DNA from: Pleomorphovibrio marinus
Lineage (GTDB): Bacteria > Bacteroidota > Bacteroidia > Cytophagales > Cyclobacteriaceae
Length of the DNA: 64,000 nucleotides
Direction: 5' to 3'
Assembly: GCF_003347495.1 (NCBI RefSeq)
Contig: NZ_QCXY01000011.1
Location: 1-64,000 of the forward strand
Below are positions 1 through 8,504 of this stretch, piece by piece (the stretch's first letter is position 1; each line of letters begins with the position of its first letter). The position numbers were made by a program, and so were the translations under genes. Under the pieces are notes generated by a model. That model was not told where the DNA came from and did not search any database. It saw only the letters and a list, made by a program, of their open reading frames with translations.

Positions 1-82
1 TTTGGTGGCATGTAAAACTTTTGCCCAGGCGCAGGAGATCGAGTCCCGGAATTAAGGAAACAAACTATCCAGAAAACACAAA

Positions 83-400
83 GACCACGAAAGTGGTCAA
101 ACCCCATTAGCCCCGGTGTTTACAACCCGGGGACTAAGAAACCAACCAAGTCCCCGGAACCCCAGAAGGGGTTCAACTCAACTGCACCTCATTCTTGGAA
201 TAAACAGGGTGGTACAAAAGGTTTTGAATCTAGGGATAAGGCCAGGTGGTAAGATTATTATCGCCATCCTGACCCAACACCCCGATCTTATCCCGTCTTA
301 AATCGGCCGTGCCTAGTGGCACTTTCTTCCCACATGTTCACTTTGACCCAAGGGTTGAAACCCTGGGTTAATATATTTGCCGTGCCTAACGGCACTTTCC
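83..400. repeat. Cluster of short GC-rich hairpin repeats (family R3)
   Basis: No gene is visible between the left edge and about 600. The stretch holds a run of small inverted repeats with tiny loops: GACCAC-gaaa-GTGGTC (83-98), a CCCCGGT...ACCCGGGG pair, AACCCC-agaa-GGGGTT near 168-183, GACCCAAGGGTT-gaaa-CCCTGGGTTA near 345-370, and two copies of gccgtgcctaNNGGCACTTT (about 305-325 and 379-398). The AACCCCAGAAGGGGTT unit recurs in the opposite orientation near 39580. This looks like REP-type intergenic filler rather than coding sequence. Confidence 0.6.
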
Positions 401-620
401 CCCAATAATTATTCGTCAACACACACTACAAAACCCCATTACCCCCAAAAAAAGAAGTCACAAAGTCAGCCGCTGTTCGCGATTTGCAATCCCGAAATCA
501 GATAAAGGGGATTTGTAATCCCCGAGAAGGTAATCCATCGCTAATAAACTGGGGACAAAGGATAATCATCATCGTTTTTTAAGATCCATCCTCAAAGTAT
601 AGGCTGCATGTCCCCGTCTT

Positions 621-1082
621 TTGGGCCCTTCCGCCGGTTTCATAGGTCTTCCCTCAGTCACCTATACCGATATGGCGGCGGGAAACTATGCCTACTGGTG
701 GGGACAGACGGGGACTTTCCTGAACCCCGTTGCCAGGGCGGTGGCCTTTCAGGGATTCTACAACGGAATTATCGACAACGTCTCCAATTTCTTTGCCGGG
801 GATTCACCTGAGGTAAACTGGTACCGAGAGAGCGACGGGAGTTATTTTCCCTTGACACATTCGCAGTTTGTGGGTGGGGATATTCCCTTAATGCCTGGTG
901 GAGGGGTGTTTAAGGCTACCAGAGTGGACAAAGGGATAAAAGTCGGAAAGTCCATTTCCCATAAAAACGCGATTGCCAAGCTTAGAATCCGACGGAAAGG
1001 GGTATTTCATGTGTTTAAATTTTCTTTTCAGCGGTCACATAGCCTGCCCCGAACTCGATTCGGGGGAATCTCGCTTTTATAA
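621..1082 (+). CDS. Hypothetical protein fragment, unrecognised
   Basis: The reading frame is open from about 603 and contains a protein-like stretch rich in aromatic and small residues (for example NYAYWWGQTGTF and VNWYRESDGSYFP), so it may be the remainder of a larger gene. The only start is TTG at 621. Its last 20 or so codons run into repeat R1 (from about 1020), so the natural C-terminus is lost or replaced. I do not recognise the family; a fragment of a cell-surface or Rhs-like protein is possible but not shown. It may be entirely non-functional. Confidence 0.25.
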   Translation: MGPSAGFIGLPSVTYTDMAAGNYAYWWGQTGTFLNPVARAVAFQGFYNGIIDNVSNFFAGDSPEVNWYRESDGSYFPLTHSQFVGGDIPLMPGGGVFKATRVDKGIKVGKSISHKNAIAKLRIRRKGVFHVFKFSFQRSHSLPRTRFGGISLL

Positions 1083-1300
1083 TCATCCCTACCATTGACA
1101 TATTACTTTAAATCAAATAATTTATTGATTAAATACAGATTTTAAAGATACAACGCTGCGAGCGTTGCGAATTCGTTGCGCCCCCCTGAAAAAACTCAGG
1201 GCAGGGCTGCGAGAAACTAAATGTTATTTCCTTTCTGTAAATGCCAATTTTTAATACTCCGTGTGAGGTTCTTCTCATGCTCGATTTCATAAGTTTCGAG
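1020..1300 (-). repeat. Dispersed repeat R1, copy A (divergent, with an insert)
   Basis: Read on the minus strand, this begins ATGAAATCGAGCATGA (about 1292 downward) and ends GACCGCTGAAAAGAAAATTTAAACAC immediately before ATGAAA at about 1010. The core CGAGATTCCCCCGAATCGAG / TTCGGGGCAGGC matches the copies near 8.3, 11.8 and 49.2 kb. About 200 bases of unrelated sequence lie between the two conserved ends, including the hairpins AACGCT-gcg-AGCGTT and CCCTGA-aaaaac-TCAGGG near 1150-1205. Confidence 0.6.
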
Positions 1301-1511
1301 GTAATATCCACATCTGGGGCCAGGGCCGTGGAAATCACATTAAAATGGGCCAAGCACAAGGGGCTGACCGACCTGTCGATAGAAGAAATTAACGGGGGGG
1401 AGTTTTGTGGCCTCAAAGGATGAGAGGATATTGAAAGTGAGTGGGAAATCCTATTATCCCACATAAAGATACGGACCAAGTGTTTTTTCGTGGGGAACGA
1501 CAAATGTACTT

Positions 1512-1701
1512 TCATCGCAGATTTAGCAGCAGTTTTTACAGTTCTTTTTTGCAGATATTTTCCTTTTTCGACTTGCTGTAAATGGCAAGCAGATAGACAA
1601 AACCTTCCACTATTTTGGTATAGGTAATGACCCTTGTCCCACCGGATTTGCCCTTGTCTTTTTGAAGATATGGCTAGGCGTATCTTGTAATTGCAGTGCA
1701 T
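1512..1701 (-). pseudogene. RelE-type toxin remnant, truncated and frameshifted
   Basis: Minus-strand translation gives KIRLAISSK in one frame and then GKSGGTRVITYTKIVEGF and VYLLAIYSKSKKENICKKEL in another. These are the conserved C-terminal elements of a RelE/ParE-type mRNA interferase family common in Bacteroidota. The shift falls at a short T-run near 1659-1663. An in-frame TAA at 1536-1538 interrupts the last helix, after which KLL codons continue to TGA at 1512. No N-terminal half is present: just upstream lies the tail of a second broken toxin. The gene cannot make an intact toxin. Confidence 0.6.
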
Positions 1702-1707
1702 TCATCA

Positions 1708-1973
1708 TCAGTAGTGGCCCTTGGCAGAATAAATCCGTACGGTTTGATTTTCCAGGATTTTGTAAACAAGCCTGTACTCCTAGCTGATCCTTCTTGACCA
1801 GTAGCCTGCGAGGTTATGCTTTAGCTGTTCCGGTTTACCGGTGCCTGAAGTGGGGTGCTCGGTCAGTTCTTCCAGGAGTTGGAAGAGCTTTTTGAGCAAG
1901 GCCTTGTTGCCGGTTTTTTGTGGAAATCAATGTCTTTGTTGGCCTGTCCGGAGAATTCCAGTTGGTAGGTCAT
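1708..1973 (-). pseudogene. Txe/YoeB-family toxin, inactivated by a frameshift and a stop
   Basis: The ATG at 1973 overlaps the end of the antitoxin gene, the usual layout for this family. Translation starts MTYQLEFSGQANKDIDFHKK, then needs one extra base in the T6 run at 1914-1919 to continue as TGNKALLKKLFQLLEEL, then KPEQLKHNLAGYWSRRIS, a TAG at 1780-1782, and EYRLVYKI...IYSAKGHY to TGA at 1708. This is the classic YoeB fold (ribosome-dependent endoribonuclease) with its C-terminal His-Tyr. Two independent lesions make sequencing error unlikely, although the homopolymer alone could be one. Confidence 0.75.
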
Positions 1974-2188
1974 TCTATGCCAAGGAAGCTTTTCAGGTCT
2001 TTCTTTTCAATCCTGGTAAAGCTGCCTTCTTCAAATTCCTGCTGGCTCTTTTTAATCTTGGCCACGAAATCAGGGTTGTACGGACTTCCTTTTGCCACCT
2101 CAAACTTGATTTTGAGGGCTTTGGCAAAAGCTATCAGGGCATTTTCCTGTTCTTTTGTTTCTGTATGGATAATTATAGTGTTGTTCAT
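1970..2188 (-). CDS. Antitoxin of a Txe/YoeB-type module (DUF2683-like)
   Basis: A 72-residue protein starting MNNTIIIHTETKEQE at 2188. An N-terminal beta-strand/helix (IIIHTETKEQENALIAFAKALKI) is followed by SPYNPDFVAKIKKSQQEFEEG and a C-terminal arm (DLKSFLG). This arrangement is typical of Bacteroidota antitoxins paired with YoeB toxins: the N-terminus dimerises and binds DNA, and the tail wraps the toxin. The stop overlaps the toxin start by 4 bases, implying translational coupling. The antitoxin is intact although its toxin is broken, as expected if the toxin was lost first. Confidence 0.7.
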   Translation of the reverse strand: MNNTIIIHTETKEQENALIAFAKALKIKFEVAKGSPYNPDFVAKIKKSQQEFEEGSFTRIEKKDLKSFLGIE

Positions 2189-2198
2189 GTCGTCAAAT

Positions 2199-2537
2199 TT
2201 ACGAAGCGTAAGCTTTTTTCGTTTTGGCATCCCTTAGAAATGCATCCATCAAGGCCATCAAGTGGCCTCTGTCTTCCGGTGCAAGTGCTTCAATATCCTG
2301 AAGTCTTCTCACGGTGAGTTTATCAAAAGTAGGCCGGGCAGTTTCGTCAACAAGGTAATCCACCGTTACGCTAAATGCATCGGCGATTTTTTTTGCCGTT
2401 TCTACCGAGGGTAGGGCTTCGTTGCGTTCATACTTGCCAATAGCCTCTCTTGAAGCTCCGATTTTTTTGGCCAGTTCTGTTTGCGACCAGCCGTTTTGCT
2501 TGCGTAGCTGCGCTATCCTGTCACTTATTTTAGTCAT
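2199..2537 (-). CDS. XRE-family helix-turn-helix transcriptional regulator
   Basis: A 112-residue protein starting MTKISDRIAQLRKQNGWSQ. Residues 6-60 form a lambda-repressor-like HTH (WSQTELAKKIGASREAIGKYER, then ALPSVETAKKIADAFSVTVDYL). A short helical tail follows and ends in KTKKAYAS. The start at 2537 was chosen because the HTH begins immediately after it; the longer frame upstream has no domain. It sits 10 bases upstream of the antitoxin on the same strand, so it may be co-transcribed and autoregulate that module. It could also be the regulator of a lost mobile element, since the primase fragment is divergent on the other side. Confidence 0.85.
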   Translation of the reverse strand: MTKISDRIAQLRKQNGWSQTELAKKIGASREAIGKYERNEALPSVETAKKIADAFSVTVDYLVDETARPTFDKLTVRRLQDIEALAPEDRGHLMALMDAFLRDAKTKKAYAS

Positions 2538-2689
2538 GATTACACCTTTAAATGGATGATCATGCATTGATAACCCAAAAATACGGTAAAAAGATGCATA
2601 AAAAAAAGAGGAAAGTTGTTTTGGGTATAGGGATGACTTTATAGATTTGTGTCTGATTATACACATTAAAAAAATTAAAGATTTTTGTT

Positions 2690-2867
2690 ATGGACATCCG
2701 GGAGATCAAATCCCGGCTTGCGCTATCCCAGGTACTTGACTACTACGGATTAAAACCCGACAAGAACCATCGGCTGCACTGCCCCTGGCACGATGAAAAA
2801 ACGCCCAGTCTGCAGTTCTACCCCAAGACCAACAGCTGGACATCCTTCAACAGTAACTGTAGTGCCG
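2690..2867 (+). pseudogene. CHC2 zinc-finger (DnaG-type primase) domain, truncated
   Basis: Translation from ATG at 2690 gives MDIREIKSRLALSQVLDYYG followed by LHCPWHDEKTPSLQFYP and NSWTSFNSNCSAG. This is the CHC2 zinc-ribbon of small primase-like proteins carried by mobile elements. One cysteine expected in the WxCF stretch is Ser (WTSF). Homology stops abruptly after CSAG at about 2867, where transposase sequence starts in a different frame, so the TOPRIM or remaining part is missing. The chimeric ORF continues to 2959 but is not meaningful there. Confidence 0.7.
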
Positions 2868-3360
2868 GTGGGGAAGGTAGAAGTAGACGAATCCTATGTA
2901 GGAGGCAAGAACGACCGGAAGAAACGAGGGGAAAAAGAAAATCATGGTGGTGGGCATAGAAAGGGGTGCAAAAGATGTTTCCCGCTGGTAAGGAAGGGGG
3001 ATAGAAACCGCCTCCAGGGTAAATCTGGGGAGATTTATGAAGGATCACATTAACAGCGATACGGAGGTCAAGACTGACTTTTGGAGCGGTTATAACGGCA
3101 TGGAAGTCCACTTTCCGAAGCTGTCTCGAGAAAAATCGGGAAAGAAAGGTGAGAACTTCAAACATATGCACCGGGTGATCATGATGTTCAAAGTAGGTTT
3201 AAGGGGTACTCACCATTCGGTCATGAACCTACAGCCCTACATCAATGAGTATACCTACAGGTTCAACCGCCAAAAAATGAAGGAAGGAATCTTTGAGAAT
3301 CTGATGAATAGGATCGTGGTAAAGCCACCTTATCCATATAAAGAATTTATTAAGTGCCTA
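2868..3360 (+). mobile_element. IS1595-type transposase remnant (ISXO2-like DDE domain)
   Basis: One frame (2868-3053) reads VGKVEVDESYVGGKNDRKK, the first catalytic Asp region of IS1595/ISXO2 transposases. A second frame (from about 3037) reads [20 protein letters not shown] with the second Asp region, then [20 protein letters not shown] and [14 protein letters not shown], the characteristic C-terminal end. The N-terminal zinc ribbon is absent, the middle is frameshifted, and the E of the catalytic triad is not evident. This is a dead element. Its second half reads in frame into the xylanase gene by chance, producing a misleading 514-codon ORF. Confidence 0.75.
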
Positions 3361-3405
3361 ATTCGATTAATTTATCCTCGTTATCAACCTATAAAACCTA
3401 TTGTA

Positions 3406-4581
3406 ATGAAAATTGCTAAAATCCGAAAACTTGTGAAAAAACCCTTAAGCACAGTATTTATGGCGACTGCCTTAATAGTGGGCATGGGATGTATGATAGA
3501 AAACCTGCCACCAAATAATCCGAAAGCAGAATCCCCTTTTCTCAAGGACCTTTTTGAAGGCAAATTCCATATTGGTACAGCTATGAATGGCCGTCAAATT
3601 ACGGGAAGAGACGAAAATGGGCTGGAATTGATAAAGACCCACTTCAACTCCATCGTAGCAGAAAACGTCATGAAAAGCGGCCCCATGCAGCCCAACGAAG
3701 GGGATTTTCAATTTGATATGTCTGATCAATTTGTGGAATTCGGAGAAAAACATGGAATGCATATCATTGGCCATACCCTTATCTGGCATTCGCAAGCTCC
3801 TAAATGGTTTTTTACAGATGAGAATGGCAATGATGTATCTAAGGAGGTGCTGAAGGAAAGAATGGAGACCCATATCAAAACTGTGGTAGGAAGGTATAAA
3901 GGAAGGGTTCATGGCTGGGATGTGGTCAATGAGGCAGTTTTGGACGATGGATCCTACAGGGAGAGCAAATTTTATCAAATCCTGGGTGAAGAGTTCATCC
4001 ACTTGGCTTTCCAAATGGCCCACAAAGCCGATCCTGATGCAGAGTTGTACTATAATGACTATTCCATGGCAAATCCCGGCAAAAGGGAAGGGGTGGTCAA
4101 GATGGTAAAAGGTATGCAGGACAAAGGGATCAAGATAGATGCCATTGGCATGCAGGGGCATGTGGGCATGGGTCACCCTTCTTTGGAAGAATTTGAAAAA
4201 AGTATAGAGGCCTTTGCCGATTTGGGGGTTTCCGTGATGATCACAGAACTGGATCTTTCTGTACTTCCTTCCCCAAGAGGGGATGCTGGGGCAGAATTAA
4301 CAGATACAGAAGCCTATCAAGAAAAATTAAACCCCTACACAGAAGGTTTGCCGGAAGAGGTAGAGGCTGCCTTTACAGACAGGTACCTTGATTTCTTTAA
4401 GTTGTTTTTAAAACATGAAGATAAAATCTCCAGGGTGACCACCTGGGGCGTGGCCGATCATCATTCCTGGAAAAACAACTGGCCGGTAAGGGGCAGGACG
4501 GATTATCCATTGCTTTTTGACAGGGAGTACCAGGCGAAGCCTATTGTCCAAGAGTTAGCTAAGTTAGTAGGGTATCATTAA
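3406..4581 (+). CDS. GH10 endo-1,4-beta-xylanase, lipoprotein
   Basis: A 391-residue protein. The ATG at 3406 gives a lipoprotein signal (basic [12 protein letters not shown], hydrophobic [13 protein letters not shown], then Cys) and excludes the fused transposase remnant upstream. Glycoside hydrolase family 10 hallmarks are present: FHIGTAMN near the start, [34 protein letters not shown] with the acid/base Glu176, and ITELDLS with the nucleophile Glu281, then [11 protein letters not shown]. It is predicted to cleave the xylan backbone at the outer membrane or in the periplasm. It stands alone: the next gene is convergent, 12 bases away, and no SusCD is adjacent. Confidence 0.93.
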   Translation: MKIAKIRKLVKKPLSTVFMATALIVGMGCMIENLPPNNPKAESPFLKDLFEGKFHIGTAMNGRQITGRDENGLELIKTHFNSIVAENVMKSGPMQPNEGDFQFDMSDQFVEFGEKHGMHIIGHTLIWHSQAPKWFFTDENGNDVSKEVLKERMETHIKTVVGRYKGRVHGWDVVNEAVLDDGSYRESKFYQILGEEFIHLAFQMAHKADPDAELYYNDYSMANPGKREGVVKMVKGMQDKGIKIDAIGMQGHVGMGHPSLEEFEKSIEAFADLGVSVMITELDLSVLPSPRGDAGAELTDTEAYQEKLNPYTEGLPEEVEAAFTDRYLDFFKLFLKHEDKISRVTTWGVADHHSWKNNWPVRGRTDYPLLFDREYQAKPIVQELAKLVGYH

Positions 4582-4593
4582 GGGTGAGCATTA

Positions 4594-5892
4594 TCAAACA
4601 TATGGATGATGATAACCCTCCCTGTACTCTCTTCTAAGAAGGGCTCTTGCATTAGAACTGTTCTTGAGATCCAAAGAAGAAGTTTCGATTTCCAGGCTTT
4701 CCTCCGACCTAAAAGATATATCCCCAAGATTGACGGTAGCGGTGGTCAAAAAGCCATCCTCAAAGGTGTTGGTTACTCCTTCACGCCTGTTCGTCTTTAC
4801 GTGTTTGGCAAATTCCGCGAATAGATTGTTGAATACGAGATCTACCAAATCAGGTTGGGGATTTCTGTCAATAGTTCCATGGGTATGTTTGTTACCGTCT
4901 TTGGTATAGACCTCCCAACCACCGTCTGACTGGAAAATTGTGGCTTCATTCCCATAATAGTAGACCCCTATACCGTGATGATAAGAGGTTGGAACATATC
5001 CCCAGCTTTTGTGACTCCATTGTACGGGTAAATCCCCAAATGTATAAAAAACCTCCAAGTGGTCGGGGTTATCTGAGCTATGGTTATAAAGTGTGCCGCC
5101 CACTGCTGAAATAGTGTCGGGCAGGCCAAGGTCCAGCACTTTCCGGACATTATGGATATAATGGATGCCCCAATCCACCATTACCCCTCTATTGAAGCCA
5201 TGCTGACCCCTCCAACGAAACTGTGAGTTGCTTTCGCTACACAAATATTTCAACTTTGGTGCAGGCCCACAAAATTTCTCATAATCCAGATGGGCAGGCA
5301 CTTCCATTTCCACCAATTTTCCTTCGTGGTTATTAATGGTTGCTTTTACTTGGAGTATCTCGCCGGCATTACCGCTTTGAACAAAACTTTTAACTTCTCC
5401 AATTAGAGGGGCCATCATTCTGGGAAAATCGACGATGACCACGTTGCTGGCTGCCTCATAGGCTTTTTTCATGGCAAGGCTTTCCTGGATGTCATAGCTG
5501 ATGGGCTTTTCGAGGAGTACGTGCAACCCTTTTTCGCAGGCAGCGATAAATTGAAGCGCATGCCAGTGGGTGGGAGTGGAGATGACCACGGCGTCAAGTC
5601 CCGGCATTTCAAACATTTCCCGGTAATCGTCAAAAAGTTTGGGGGAGAGGGCCGTTTCTGAACGGACAATGGCAGCGGCATTACCCAATGCTTCCTTATT
5701 CACATCACAAAGGGCCGCAATTTCAAATTCCCCGGACTTCAAGGCATATTTTAAGAGAATTTCCGTTCCCCACCATCCCGTGCCCAATATGGCAAGTTTG
5801 ATCTTTTCCTCCTTTGCTCTTAGGTAAAATGGAGTGGCCAATAAAGAGGTGGTGGCCAATGTTCCGGTTTTAATAAATTTTCTTCTTTCCAT
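4594..5892 (-). CDS. Gfo/Idh/MocA-family oxidoreductase, Tat-exported
   Basis: A 432-residue protein. The N-terminus MERRKFIKTGTLATTSLLAT is a twin-arginine signal, so the enzyme should fold with its cofactor and be exported. The Rossmann motif LAILGTGWWG is at 33-42 and the family EKP motif (LLEKPISY) at 128-130. The C-terminal alpha/beta domain follows, including WGIHYIHNVRKVLDLG. These enzymes use NAD(P)(H) on sugars or inositols; the substrate here is unknown. It is convergent with the GH10 xylanase, which may hint at a link to carbohydrate processing, though the opposite strands argue against an operon. Confidence 0.9.
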   Translation of the reverse strand: MERRKFIKTGTLATTSLLATPFYLRAKEEKIKLAILGTGWWGTEILLKYALKSGEFEIAALCDVNKEALGNAAAIVRSETALSPKLFDDYREMFEMPGLDAVVISTPTHWHALQFIAACEKGLHVLLEKPISYDIQESLAMKKAYEAASNVVIVDFPRMMAPLIGEVKSFVQSGNAGEILQVKATINNHEGKLVEMEVPAHLDYEKFCGPAPKLKYLCSESNSQFRWRGQHGFNRGVMVDWGIHYIHNVRKVLDLGLPDTISAVGGTLYNHSSDNPDHLEVFYTFGDLPVQWSHKSWGYVPTSYHHGIGVYYYGNEATIFQSDGGWEVYTKDGNKHTHGTIDRNPQPDLVDLVFNNLFAEFAKHVKTNRREGVTNTFEDGFLTTATVNLGDISFRSEESLEIETSSLDLKNSSNARALLRREYREGYHHPYV

Positions 5893-6109
5893 GGTGAAAA
5901 CTGGGTAAGTTTACAACTTAAGTAAGGTTGGGATCAGAAACTTTCCTTCAGAACAAATACACACTTAAATATACTAAATGACACCTCAAAAAAAGTTTAA
6001 ATTTGTGCCAAAAATGTATAAAATCGTAAAAATAGAATGTATTTCTTGAGGTAGTAAAACAGCCTAAAGCAAAAATCAATATGAACGAAGAATTGCCCAG
6101 CATTAACCT

Positions 6110-6604
6110 ATGCAGTTACCCAGTTTAGCAGCCATCAAAAAAGAACTCAATCACCTTGATTCCAAGGAGTTGACCGACATCATTATTGAATTGAGTAAAT
6201 TCACCCGAGACAACAAAGCCTATCTGTATTTTAAGTTGTTTGAAAGGGACAATCCGCAGCTTTTTGTGGAAATGGTGCAGGAGGAGTTGGAAACCGAGTT
6301 TCAAAAGGCAAATACCAAGCATTATTATGTGGCCAAAAAATCCGCCCAGGCGATCCGAAGAAAACTCAACAAAAACCTGAAGTTGACCAAGGATAAAATC
6401 ATGCAAATCGAGCTTATCGGTTACTTTTGTGAGCAACTTAAGGCCTATGGTTACCTTGATTTTCACCATCCCGTCATCGATAACCTGTACAATGTGCAGG
6501 TGGGTAAGATAGAAAAACTGGTCAGTGGGCTACATGAGGATCTGCAATATGATTACCAAGAAAAAATCCAACAATTAAAACTCAAGTCCTTTAACGGGTT
6601 TTAA
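6110..6604 (+). CDS. Conserved-looking hypothetical helical protein
   Basis: A 164-residue, strongly helical and charged protein with no signal peptide or membrane segment, so presumably cytoplasmic. The N-terminal region (LKELNHLDSKELTDIIIELSKF-like pattern of residues 10-31) followed by alternating basic and acidic helices recalls small Bacteroidota proteins of the DUF6155 type, but I am not sure of the family. It lies alone between the divergent oxidoreductase and the convergent D15-type gene. Codon use matches its neighbours, so I take it as a real gene of unknown function. Confidence 0.7.
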   Translation: MQLPSLAAIKKELNHLDSKELTDIIIELSKFTRDNKAYLYFKLFERDNPQLFVEMVQEELETEFQKANTKHYYVAKKSAQAIRRKLNKNLKLTKDKIMQIELIGYFCEQLKAYGYLDFHHPVIDNLYNVQVGKIEKLVSGLHEDLQYDYQEKIQQLKLKSFNGF

Positions 6605-6651
6605 GCACAAAACCACCGGCATTACTTCCGTCAAAATACTACTGAACCTGG

Positions 6652-8190
6652 TTAAAAAGTATGCCCAAAGACAAAAAAGAACTGGCTGTCTTCCTGGCTT
6701 CTGGCATAATCCAGTCTGAGTATGGTGGCTTGGTTCCAGGCTATTCTTGCCCCTAAGCCGGGGTTATACCTGAAATTTCGCATTTCGATATTGGCAAAAC
6801 TATCATAAACCCTTCCTGCATCAAAGAAGGGGACGGCATAAAACGCAAGGTGCTGGTTCCATATTCGCATTTGATGAAACCGAGATCTGATCTCCAGGTT
6901 GGCCAAGGTGGTTACCATTCCTGCAAACCTGGATTCCCGGTAGCCCCTAAGTGCCCGGGCACCTCCCAGCACCGGAATGCCACCTCCCTCGGAAGACCCC
7001 CAAAGGTCCAGGACTTCGGTAAAGGGGATGTTATTCCCCCTGACATACCCTACAGCCAACCTTCCGGTGAGTACCGTTTTGCTGAGATGTCTGGGAAAGA
7101 GCTTTTCGTAAAAGACCCCCTGAACCAGGTGTTTGGTAAAATCGAATTCCGAGCCCATCCAGCCATAAGAAACCTCTTGCGCTAATTCCGCAAAGAATCC
7201 ACTGGATGGGTCCGGTTCCAGGTCTCTGGTATCCCACATCAGGCCTGTTTGGAGCAACATGATCCTGCCCCCATCGTAACCACCAATATTGTGTCTAGCC
7301 CAAAACGAGCCTTCAGCATCAATGGATTGTTGCCTAAAATCTTCTGTAATCCGTGTTTGCCCTTGTATGGCTGTTTTTTCCTCTCCTGTGATCGGATCTA
7401 TGGCACCGGGTACGTTCTGGAAATCGTAATGGGTGATGCCGATATTGAGGTATTCCAGTCCCACCATAAGTCGCATCCTGCCCTCAAAAAAGGAACGCTC
7501 CGCCACCAAACCGACAAGAAACTGATTGTAATCCACCTCATTATAATGGAGGTCTGTATACGTTCTGGTGGGATCTTCTCCAATAGTGGAAAGCCTTCCA
7601 GGACGTGTGATGGCCAAATTATGGGCATAATCATTGAACCTGGCCCTATTTACCTGATTACCGGTTAATTTGTCCTGATAGTGTAGGGGATCCAAGGTTT
7701 GTTCCCCAATACCAAAATACTGAAAATTGGGGTCATCTGCATAGATAATGTCGCCCCTTAGCCGCCATTTGGTGTTAAAAACGTAGGGAATATCAATATT
7801 TAACTCCCCGGCAACACGGCCATTTTGGGCAATTCGGAATCCAACGCCGTAACGGATTCGGTACGGGGTATAATAAAAAAATGGGTCATCCCTGTCGTTA
7901 TTGTTAAAAAGAAAAGCGTTGCCTCCTACAGACAGTCCCCGGATGGGATCTATGGTCATTTCAGGAAGCCCAGTGCTGTACCAGTTTTCCTTTTTGTTGA
8001 TGATATCCTCAAAACTAAGCCTTTTTTCCTTGGATAGGGGAAAAGGTAGTTCCAATGTGTCGCTGCCTTTCACTACAGCGGTATCTTGGGTGGAAGTACC
8101 TATAAAGAAAGTCTGTTGACCTATTGCAGTGGCCATGGAAAAAAGGATTAAAAAGGAATTTGAAAGGAATAACTTTAGTCGATAATCCAT
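6652..8190 (-). CDS. D15/BamA-TamA-like outer-membrane beta-barrel protein
   Basis: A 512-residue protein with an N-terminal signal (LFLSNSFLILFSMATAIGQQ). The C-terminal two-thirds alternate aromatic and polar strands, contain GARALRGYRESRF (the conserved RGYR of the Omp85/D15 barrel lid), and end in FFFVFGHTF with the terminal Phe used for barrel assembly. No POTRA domains are obvious: the first 60 residues are a short linker, so it resembles the small single-barrel Omp85 relatives of Bacteroidota rather than BamA itself. Role in outer-membrane insertion or secretion is inferred. Repeat R1 copy B lies about 130 bases upstream. Confidence 0.85.
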   Translation of the reverse strand: MDYRLKLFLSNSFLILFSMATAIGQQTFFIGTSTQDTAVVKGSDTLELPFPLSKEKRLSFEDIINKKENWYSTGLPEMTIDPIRGLSVGGNAFLFNNNDRDDPFFYYTPYRIRYGVGFRIAQNGRVAGELNIDIPYVFNTKWRLRGDIIYADDPNFQYFGIGEQTLDPLHYQDKLTGNQVNRARFNDYAHNLAITRPGRLSTIGEDPTRTYTDLHYNEVDYNQFLVGLVAERSFFEGRMRLMVGLEYLNIGITHYDFQNVPGAIDPITGEEKTAIQGQTRITEDFRQQSIDAEGSFWARHNIGGYDGGRIMLLQTGLMWDTRDLEPDPSSGFFAELAQEVSYGWMGSEFDFTKHLVQGVFYEKLFPRHLSKTVLTGRLAVGYVRGNNIPFTEVLDLWGSSEGGGIPVLGGARALRGYRESRFAGMVTTLANLEIRSRFHQMRIWNQHLAFYAVPFFDAGRVYDSFANIEMRNFRYNPGLGARIAWNQATILRLDYARSQEDSQFFFVFGHTF

Positions 8191-8317
8191 CTATTTAATA
8201 TTCTAATTTTTTAGTTTAAAAAGGAAACTCCTTGCTCCCAGTCCTTGCTTGCAAAATTAATAAGTAGGGGAGTTGGTCGATATTAGAAAAGCATTAGAAT
8301 TTCATTGGTTTATAATT

Positions 8318-8415
8318 GTCTTTCAGCGGTCATTACCTGTCCCGAACTTGTTTCGGGAACTTGTCCCGCACTATAAGTCGGGATAGCCTGCCCTAGGTTC
8401 GCTTCGAGGAACCCA
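8318..8415 (-). repeat. Dispersed repeat R1, copy B
   Basis: The 313-base gap between 8190 and 8505 holds this repeat and no gene. On the minus strand it ends ACCGCTGAAAGACAATTATAAACCA followed by ATGAAATTC then TAA, so here the usual ATGAAA leads only to a two-codon dead end. It carries several degenerate CCCGAA...TTCGGG hairpin arms (8341-8405). Confidence 0.65.
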
Positions 8416-8504
8416 ACAATCATTCTGCGTTTCCTCCTCTCGAAATAAAATAATTAATCAAATACTTTTTATATATTTTCAAATGACATATATTAGTATA
8501 TCAA

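Noticed and set aside
2-55. A frame from the left edge reading about 17 codons to TAA
   Set aside because: Too short and without any recognisable motif; it could be the end of a gene outside the window, but nothing supports this.
1241-1423. A 60-codon plus-strand frame with EITLKWAKHKGLTDLSIEE
   Set aside because: Looks slightly protein-like but overlaps the outer end of repeat R1 and has no neighbour or motif to support it.
3037-4581. A single 514-codon gene including transposase-like and GH10 parts
   Set aside because: The first 120 codons are an IS1595 remnant; the lipoprotein signal at 3406 marks the true xylanase start.
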